A stretch of DNA of 46,007 nt from UBA6019 sp035535055. Lineage in GTDB: Bacteria > Chloroflexota > Dormibacteria > Dormibacterales > Dormibacteraceae. The stretch is taken from NCBI GenBank assembly GCA_035535055.1, contig DATLQT010000079.1:1-46007 (forward strand). Reading direction: 5' to 3'. Positions 40,674-46,007 of this stretch are shown here, piece after piece (positions within the stretch are counted from its first letter, which is position 1; every line of letters starts with the position of its first letter). Position numbers and translations under genes: made by a program. Under the pieces are notes generated by a model. That model worked only from the letters and a program-made list of their open reading frames with translations. It searched no databases and was not told where the DNA came from.

Positions 40674-42794
40674 GTGCTCGAAGATCGGGTGATCCTGAAG
40701 GAGAACCGCGTGTTCGCGGTCTCCAATTCCTCCGGCGACATGCCGATCGGGAACGAGTATGGCTTTGGCCTCTACCAGCTCGACACTCGGTTCCTCTCCG
40801 GCTTCCAGCTGACGCTAAGCGGCGCCACGCCGATCCTGCTCAGCAGCAGCGTGGACAGGGCCTATGTGGCTACCTTCCAGCTGGTCAACCCGATCCTGCC
40901 CTCGCCCGACGGAGGCACCATCGCCAGGCAGACCATCAGCCTGCGCCGGACCCGCTTCATCCACCGCGGCCTCCACGAGCGGATCGGGATCCAGAACTGC
41001 AACCGGCACTCCGTCCAGGTCGTGCTCGAGCTCGGCTTCGCCGCCGATTTCCGCGATATCTTCGCCGTCCGCGGCTACCACGCCCGCGACCCCCTCGGCG
41101 AGGAGCTGCCCGAGGAGACCGGTGAGCTCGGGTTCCGCTTCCGCTACGCCGGCCGGGACGGAATCAGGCGGGCGACCGAGGTCCTCTTCCACTCCCGGCA
41201 CCTGAACCCCACCTTCAAGGCGGGCCAGGCCCTTTTTCCTCTCGCCCTGGCGCCCCAGGAGACGTTCGTGCTGGAGGTCGACGTGCTGCCGCTCCTCGAC
41301 GACCAGGAGCCTCCGCTGAACTTCGAGTTCGACTCCGCGCTGGCCAAGCTCGAGACCTCCTACCTCGACTGGAACCAGACCTGCACCCAGATCCACACCG
41401 ACAACAAGGTGCTCGACAAGGGCCTGCTCTGGCGGAGCCGGGAGGACCTCCGGATCCTCTGCGACGACTTCCCGGACGGCCTCTTTCCCACCGCCGGCAT
41501 CCCCTGGTACGCGGTGCCCTTCGGTCGCGACGGCCTGATCACCTCGATGCAGGCGCTGGGCCTCAACCCCGACCTCGCCCGGGGAACACTCCGGTACCTG
41601 GCACGCTGGCAGGGTAAGGAGGTCGACCCCACGCGAGAGGAGGAGCCCGGCAAGATCTTCCACGAGATCCGCTTCGGCGAATTGGCCAACCTGAAGCTGA
41701 TTCCCCACACCCCCTATTACGGTTCGGTCGACTCGACGCCGCTGTTCCTCTGCCTGCTCGTCGACCTCGTCGACTGGACTGGCGACGTTGACCTGCTGAC
41801 CGGGCTGACTCCGAACCTGCTCGCCGCGCTGCGCTGGTGCGACCAGTACGGTGATCTCGATGGCGACGGGTTCGTCGAGTACCAGCAACACAACCCACTC
41901 GGTGTCCGCAACCAGGGCTGGAAGGACTCCACCGACTCGCTGACGGCGGTGGACGGCCGCCTGGCTCCGCTGCCGGCGGCGCTGGTCGAGGTCCAGGGCT
42001 ATGTCTACCGGGCCAAGGCGGGCCTGGCACGGATCTTCCGGGCGCGCGGCCAGGCCGGGACGGCTGACCGGTTGGAGGCAGAGGCTCGGCAGCTGCGCAA
42101 GCGCTTCAACCGGGCCTTCTGGATGCCGGAGGCGAAGTTTCTCGCCCAGGCCCTGGATGGCGAGAAGGAGCAGGTGCGCGCGATCTCCTCCAACCCCGGC
42201 CACGCCCTCTGGGCGGGGATCGTGGACAAGACCCGCGCGGCAGCCGTCGTCCGGCGCCTGGTGTCGCCGGAGATGTTCTCCGGCTGGGGCATCCGGACCC
42301 TCGCCGCTACCTCGGTCAACTACAACCCGATGAGCTACCACAACGGCTCCATCTGGCCCCACGACAACTCGATGATCGTCGCCGGGATGCGCCGCTACGG
42401 CCACCATACGGAGGCCGAGCTGGTCGCCCGATCGGTGATCGAAGCAGGTATGCGCTTCGCCGACGACCGGCTGCCCGAGCTCTTCTGTGGCTTCGCCCGC
42501 GACCGCCGTTTCAATTCCCAGCCCGGTGAGTACCTGGTCAGCTGCAACCCCCAGGCGTGGGGATCGGGGTCGATCTTCCAGTTCCTGACCGTGATGCTCG
42601 GGCTGGAGGTCGACGTGCTCGGCGGCAGGGTCCGGATTGACCCCGTCGAGACCCCCCTCTACGACCGCCTCCACGTATCCGGGCTCCGGGTCGGCGACGG
42701 CACCCTCGACTTCACGGTGGACCACCGTCGCGGCGGCGTGCGGGTGGCCGTCGACCGCTGCCCGGCCGGCATCACGGCGGAGCACCCGTCCTGA
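40674..42794 (+). CDS. Glycogen debranching-type glycoside hydrolase (GDE_N_bis + alpha/alpha barrel)
   Basis: A 706-aa protein. The N-terminal beta-sandwich (~1-230; ENRVFAVSNSSGDMPIGNEYGFGLYQLDTRFLSGF) is the GDE_N_bis domain. The C-terminal (alpha/alpha)6 part has WYAVPFGRDGLITSMQAL, GWKDSTDSLTAVDGR and MSYHNGSIWPHDNSMI, as in amylo-alpha-1,6-glucosidases and the related mannosylglycerate-hydrolase-type enzymes. With a GpgS gene in the same operon, the substrate could be glucosylglycerate-derived or an alpha-glucan. The start is GTG 40674. It is first in the operon, with TGA overlapping a CTG that probably starts the next gene. Confidence 0.85.
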   Translation: MLEDRVILKENRVFAVSNSSGDMPIGNEYGFGLYQLDTRFLSGFQLTLSGATPILLSSSVDRAYVATFQLVNPILPSPDGGTIARQTISLRRTRFIHRGLHERIGIQNCNRHSVQVVLELGFAADFRDIFAVRGYHARDPLGEELPEETGELGFRFRYAGRDGIRRATEVLFHSRHLNPTFKAGQALFPLALAPQETFVLEVDVLPLLDDQEPPLNFEFDSALAKLETSYLDWNQTCTQIHTDNKVLDKGLLWRSREDLRILCDDFPDGLFPTAGIPWYAVPFGRDGLITSMQALGLNPDLARGTLRYLARWQGKEVDPTREEEPGKIFHEIRFGELANLKLIPHTPYYGSVDSTPLFLCLLVDLVDWTGDVDLLTGLTPNLLAALRWCDQYGDLDGDGFVEYQQHNPLGVRNQGWKDSTDSLTAVDGRLAPLPAALVEVQGYVYRAKAGLARIFRARGQAGTADRLEAEARQLRKRFNRAFWMPEAKFLAQALDGEKEQVRAISSNPGHALWAGIVDKTRAAAVVRRLVSPEMFSGWGIRTLAATSVNYNPMSYHNGSIWPHDNSMIVAGMRRYGHHTEAELVARSVIEAGMRFADDRLPELFCGFARDRRFNSQPGEYLVSCNPQAWGSGSIFQFLTVMLGLEVDVLGGRVRIDPVETPLYDRLHVSGLRVGDGTLDFTVDHRRGGVRVAVDRCPAGITAEHPS

Positions 42795-43987
42795 GCGCGG
42801 CGCTGCCGAGCCTGCTCTTCGTCCACTACACCGCGGCGCCGGTCCTCGGCGGCGTGGAGTCGATCATGGCAGCGCAGGCGCGCCTCCTCGCCGCGGCCGG
42901 CCACCGGGTGACGGTCGTGGCTGGCAGGGGCGTCTGCGAGGTCGTGCCGGAGCTCGACTCCCGCCACCCGGAGGTGGAGGCGATGACCCGGCGCCTCGCG
43001 GCCGGCGAGGACATGGAGGCCGAGCGCGAGCGGCTGGCAGATCGGATCTCGCACCAGCTCGGGCACATCATCGACAAGAGCGACCTGGTCATCGCGCACA
43101 ACGTGATGACGATGCATTTCAACCTCGCGCTCACCGATGCCTTGACAAGGGCGTCCCGGCCCATCCTTGCCTGGACCCACGACCTCACCTGGACCAACCC
43201 GCGGTACGAGGCCTTCCACCGCGACGGGAGTCCCTACGATGCTCTTCACCGTCCCCAGCCCGGCGTTCGCTACGCGGCGGTCTCGGAGCGCATGCGCATC
43301 CAGCTCGCCGAGATCTACGGCGTCGAGTCGGCGGTCGTGCCCAACGGCATCGACCGGGCCGCCCTGCTTCGCATCCGCCCCTCAACGCTCGAGCTGCTCG
43401 GCAAGGTCGGAGCCATCAGCGAAGGCCCCCTCGTCCTGGTGCCCTTCCGGGTCACCCGCCGCAAGCGCCTGGAGCTCGCCCTCCGGGCGATAGCCGTGGC
43501 CGCTAGGGGGCGGCCCGGCCTCCGCCTGGTCGTCTCCGGTCCGCTAGGCCCGCACTCGGCCGACAACGACGGCTACTGGGCCGAGCTGGTCGAATTGCGT
43601 CGCGAGCTCGGCCTGGAAGGGCGGGCGATCTTCTTGCGCGAGGTGGGTGAGCCGCACCCGGTGGACAACGAGATGGTGGCCGAGCTCTACCAGCTGGCGG
43701 CGGCCGTGCTACTCACGAGCGACGCCGAGGGGTTCGGACTGCCGGTACTGGAGGCCGGCCTCGCCCGGGTGCCGGTCGTCTGCAGCGACCTCGACGTCTT
43801 CCGCGAGGTGGCCGGTGACGACGCCTACACCTTCGCGGTCGACGCCACGCCCGAGGTGGTGGCCGGCCGCCTAGAGGAGGCGCTCGCCTCCCCTGCGGCC
43901 AGGCTCCAGGTGCGGATCGGCGCCCGCTACGACTGGGCGGCCGTGCGCCCGCGCATCGAGGAGGAGATCCGGCTTGCCACCGGCTGA
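42791..43987 (+). CDS. GT4-family glycosyltransferase, probable CTG start
   Basis: A retaining GT-B glycosyltransferase. The conserved N-terminal strand and loop, LLFVHYTAAPVLGGVESIMAA, are followed by VPNGID, VPFRVTRRKRLELALRA and the nucleotide-sugar block EGFGLPVLEAGLARVPVVCSD. The first ordinary start, GTG 42854, falls inside the GG-VE loop and would delete the first Rossmann strand. CTG 42791, in a CTGA overlap with the hydrolase stop, gives a complete fold (398 aa), so I use it. Donor and acceptor are unknown. The next gene (GpgS fusion) overlaps its 3' end by 14 bases. Confidence 0.85.
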   Translation: MSAALPSLLFVHYTAAPVLGGVESIMAAQARLLAAAGHRVTVVAGRGVCEVVPELDSRHPEVEAMTRRLAAGEDMEAERERLADRISHQLGHIIDKSDLVIAHNVMTMHFNLALTDALTRASRPILAWTHDLTWTNPRYEAFHRDGSPYDALHRPQPGVRYAAVSERMRIQLAEIYGVESAVVPNGIDRAALLRIRPSTLELLGKVGAISEGPLVLVPFRVTRRKRLELALRAIAVAARGRPGLRLVVSGPLGPHSADNDGYWAELVELRRELGLEGRAIFLREVGEPHPVDNEMVAELYQLAAAVLLTSDAEGFGLPVLEAGLARVPVVCSDLDVFREVAGDDAYTFAVDATPEVVAGRLEEALASPAARLQVRIGARYDWAAVRPRIEEEIRLATG

Positions 43988-45866
43988 GCGCTACCGCGTA
44001 CTAGTCCCGATCCTGACCACCCGGCGGGCGCCCGAGCTGCTCCGGGTCGGTGCGGCGATCCTCAAGCACCGGGGAGGAACCGGCAGTCTCCTGGGCGTGG
44101 TAGAAGTGGCCAGGGGCCAGCCGATCTCGCGCGGCATCACGGTGGCACGCCGCTATCGCCGGCTGCTGAACCAGATCACCGCGCTCGGCGAGGGCTCGCG
44201 GGCGATCTTCGGCGTCGAGGTGCGGGTTGCCCACAATCTCGCCCTCGGCATCCGCGAGGCCGTATACGACGTCGGCGCCGATCTTCTGGTGCTCGAGTGG
44301 CCGGGACTGTCCGTCCGTCCCGGCGTCAGCTCGGTCATCGCCAGCCTCGTTTCGGATCCGCCGGCGGACCTGGTGCTTGTGCGCCCCGATCCCGACCCTG
44401 CGAGCCCGGTGACCGGTGGCGTCCTGGTCCCAATCCGGGGTGGTCCCAGCGCGCGCCTGGCCCTTCAGGTCGCTGACGCACTGGCCGCCGCGGAAGAGCT
44501 GCCGCTGAGCGTCCTGCACGTCTATCGCCCAGGCCAGCAGACCGAGCGGCGGCGCCGCGAGGAAGCCTACGTACACCAACTTGCGGGTGAGCTCCGCCAC
44601 GCCGACCACCGGCTCCTCGAGGTGGAGTCGACCCAGCCGGGAGGCGCCATCCTGGAGGCGGCGAACACCCATCGGATCACCGTCATAGGCGCCCAGGCCG
44701 AGTCCGCCCGCTCCCCCCAGCTCGTCTCGCTGGCTCTGGCCCGGACGGTCCGCCACCTCGGCGGGACCGTGTTGATAGTGAAGAGCGCCGGCCTCGTCGC
44801 GCGCGCCGAGTCACCGATCGAGAGCCTCTACTCGCCGCCGATCAGCGAGCGGCAGCTGTCGGCTCGGGTCGATCGCTGGTTCGCCGAGAACACCTTCCAC
44901 TCGCGGGAGTTCCGCGACCTCGACCGCTTGGTCGAGAGCAAACGGCGGCAGCGGCTGACCATCAGCCTCGGACTGCCGACCCTGAATGAGGAGGCGACCA
45001 TCGGCCGCATCCTCCGCCTGACCAGGGACTTCCTGATCGATCGCCACCAGCTGTTGGACGAGCTGGTGGTGATCGACAGCGGCTCGACGGACGGCACCGT
45101 GGAGATTGCCCGCTCGATGGGCGTCGAGGTCGTCCAGCATCGCGACATCCTGCCCGAGTACGGCAGCTTCCGGGGCAAGGGGGAGGCTCTCTGGAAGAGC
45201 CTCCATCTCCTCCGCGGCGACCTGATCGCCTGGTGCGACACGGACATCTCCAACTTCCACCCCCGGTTCGTATTCGGCACCGTCGGGCCTCTCCTGACGG
45301 ACTCGCGGATCAGCTTCGTGAAGGGGTTCTACAAGCGCCCGCTGCGGTTCGGCACCGAGATCGTCACCGCTGGCGGCGGCCGGGTCACCGAGCTCACGGC
45401 GCGGCCGGTCATCAACCTCTTCTACCCCGAGCTCTCGGGGCTACTGCAGCCGCTGTCAGGCGAATATGCCGGCCGTCGCGAGCTCCTCGAGCAGCTGCCC
45501 TTCTTCACCGGCTACGGGATCGAGATCGGGATGCTGATCGACATCCTGGAGTCCTTCGGGCTCAACCGCATCGCCCAGGTCGACCTCGGCTCACGCGTCC
45601 ACCGCAACCAGGAGCTGTTCGACCTCTCGAAGATGGCGTTCGCGATCCTCCAGGTGGCGATCCGGCGGCTGGGCGACCGGCACCGGATGCACCTGCTGGA
45701 GGAGGTGAACCGGTCGATGAAGCTGATCCACTACGACAACGATCGCTTCTTCTTAGAGCTCAAGGACATCGAGGATAAGGAGCGCCCTGCCCTTCGCGCC
45801 GTCCCCGAGTACCTGGCTCGCCGCCACGAGCAGAAGCGGGCGCTGGAAGCGCGGCCGACTAGCTAA
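43974..45866 (+). CDS. UspA-UspA-GpgS fusion: glucosyl-3-phosphoglycerate synthase with tandem universal-stress domains
   Basis: A 630-aa protein. Residues ~5-138 and ~147-272 are two UspA-like domains (VRVAHNLALGIREAVYDVGADLLVLEW; GGAILEAANTHRITVIGAQ...GTVLIVK). Residues ~295-630 are a GT81 glucosyl-3-phosphoglycerate synthase: LPTLNEEATIGRIL, VVIDSGSTDGT, AWCDTDISNFHPRF (metal-binding DTD, D422/D424), KGFYKRPL, GGGRVTELTARPVINLFYP and LSGEYAGRRELL. GpgS joins glucose from a nucleotide donor to 3-phosphoglycerate, the first step to glucosylglycerate or methylglucose lipopolysaccharide. The start is TTG 43974 inside the GT4 gene. No GpgP phosphatase is visible here. Confidence 0.9.
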   Translation: MPPAERYRVLVPILTTRRAPELLRVGAAILKHRGGTGSLLGVVEVARGQPISRGITVARRYRRLLNQITALGEGSRAIFGVEVRVAHNLALGIREAVYDVGADLLVLEWPGLSVRPGVSSVIASLVSDPPADLVLVRPDPDPASPVTGGVLVPIRGGPSARLALQVADALAAAEELPLSVLHVYRPGQQTERRRREEAYVHQLAGELRHADHRLLEVESTQPGGAILEAANTHRITVIGAQAESARSPQLVSLALARTVRHLGGTVLIVKSAGLVARAESPIESLYSPPISERQLSARVDRWFAENTFHSREFRDLDRLVESKRRQRLTISLGLPTLNEEATIGRILRLTRDFLIDRHQLLDELVVIDSGSTDGTVEIARSMGVEVVQHRDILPEYGSFRGKGEALWKSLHLLRGDLIAWCDTDISNFHPRFVFGTVGPLLTDSRISFVKGFYKRPLRFGTEIVTAGGGRVTELTARPVINLFYPELSGLLQPLSGEYAGRRELLEQLPFFTGYGIEIGMLIDILESFGLNRIAQVDLGSRVHRNQELFDLSKMAFAILQVAIRRLGDRHRMHLLEEVNRSMKLIHYDNDRFFLELKDIEDKERPALRAVPEYLARRHEQKRALEARPTS

Positions 45867-45936
45867 ATTCAGATGTCTGGACACCGAAGTTAAGATGGCG
45901 TAGATAATTAGTAGTGCATTGCGGTCGAGAATGTGC

Positions 45937-45942
45937 TATGCT
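45937..45942 (+). promoter_or_regulatory. Possible -10 (TATGCT) before the last gene
   Basis: TATGCT lies 7 bases before a GTG at 45950, so a transcript would begin at or next to the start codon (leaderless). No good -35 is seen. The 45867-45936 stretch is clearly AT-richer than the surroundings and includes TGTCTGGACA (arms TGTC/GACA). Confidence 0.35.
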
Positions 45943-45949
45943 CTAAGGC

Positions 45950-46007
45950 GTGGGCTCAGTGCCACCAGACGTTCCTGCAGAGCCACTGCTTGAGCTTGAG
46001 CCGCTGG
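45950..46007 (+). CDS. Start of an unidentified gene (3' truncated by window)
   Basis: GTG opens a frame that stays open to the window end (VGSVPPDVPAEPLLELEPL). Nothing in these 19 residues identifies a family. Its reality depends on the -10-like TATGCT just upstream, and on the frame continuing beyond the window. Confidence 0.3.
   Translation, partial: MGSVPPDVPAEPLLELEPL

Noticed and set aside
40815..42785. 656-codon minus-strand frame opposite the glycoside hydrolase
   Set aside because: Antisense shadow made by high third-position GC; no domain-like pattern, while the plus strand has clear hydrolase motifs.
1..46007. tRNA/rRNA genes, CRISPR arrays, insertion sequences
   Set aside because: No cloverleaf-type sequence with a conserved T-loop, no regularly spaced repeats and no transposase-like product were seen.

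Overview
The window is a high-GC bacterial chromosome segment that is densely packed, with many 4-bp stop/start overlaps. Its gene order is RNase J, FtsK, RodZ-like, PgsA/PncC, RecA-RecX, RNase Y-YmdB-SpoVS-MiaB-MutS-MutL, MiaA, DapL, HflX, LexA. That order, the Gram-positive-type LexA boxes (CGAAC-N4-GTTCG), SpoVS, an F420-type nitroreductase-like protein and a GpgS enzyme point to a Terrabacteria lineage. A Chloroflexota- or Dormibacterota-like organism is my best guess; this is inference from gene content, not a phylogeny. I saw no tRNA, rRNA, CRISPR array or intact insertion sequence.

Region 1 (1-20.3 kb) is housekeeping on the plus strand: the end of RNase J, two zinc-ribbon proteins, a MenB/BadI-type hydratase, the FtsK DNA translocase, a RodZ-like protein, a PgsA-PncC fusion, recA-recX behind a LexA-box promoter, RNase Y and YmdB (RNA decay), then an overlapping run spoVS-miaB-mutS-mutL, followed by a nitroreductase-like gene, miaA, dapL and hflX.

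Region 2 (20.3-22.5 kb) is an SOS island. lexA (minus) and a LysM-domain YneA/ChiZ-like division inhibitor (plus) diverge from a region with three LexA boxes. Glutaredoxin-like and TfoX-like small proteins follow the inhibitor. A separate 131-aa alpha-helical protein of unknown function has its own consensus LexA box inside a TTGACA promoter, and is the best candidate here for an undescribed SOS effector.

Region 3 (22.5-30.3 kb, minus strand) is metabolic: a methyltransferase, a TetR regulator and an acyl-CoA dehydrogenase with a perfect palindromic operator; a lone receiver protein; a ketopantoate-reductase-like protein overlapping an oxalyl-CoA-synthetase-like ligase; a small Lys-rich protein; a TIGR00300 (LOR/SDH, probable ornithine cyclodeaminase) protein overlapping pyrF.

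Region 4 (30.3-37 kb, plus) holds glutamine-dependent NAD+ synthetase and a full pyruvate dehydrogenase operon in which E3 and E1-alpha form one reading frame. Region 5 (37-40.6 kb, minus) has a histidine kinase/OmpR regulator pair and der. Region 6 (40.7-45.9 kb, plus) is a sugar operon: a debranching-type glycoside hydrolase, a GT4 glycosyltransferase and a UspA-UspA-GpgS fusion, suggesting glucosylglycerate or related compatible-solute/polysaccharide metabolism. The last 140 bases are AT-richer and contain the start of a further gene.
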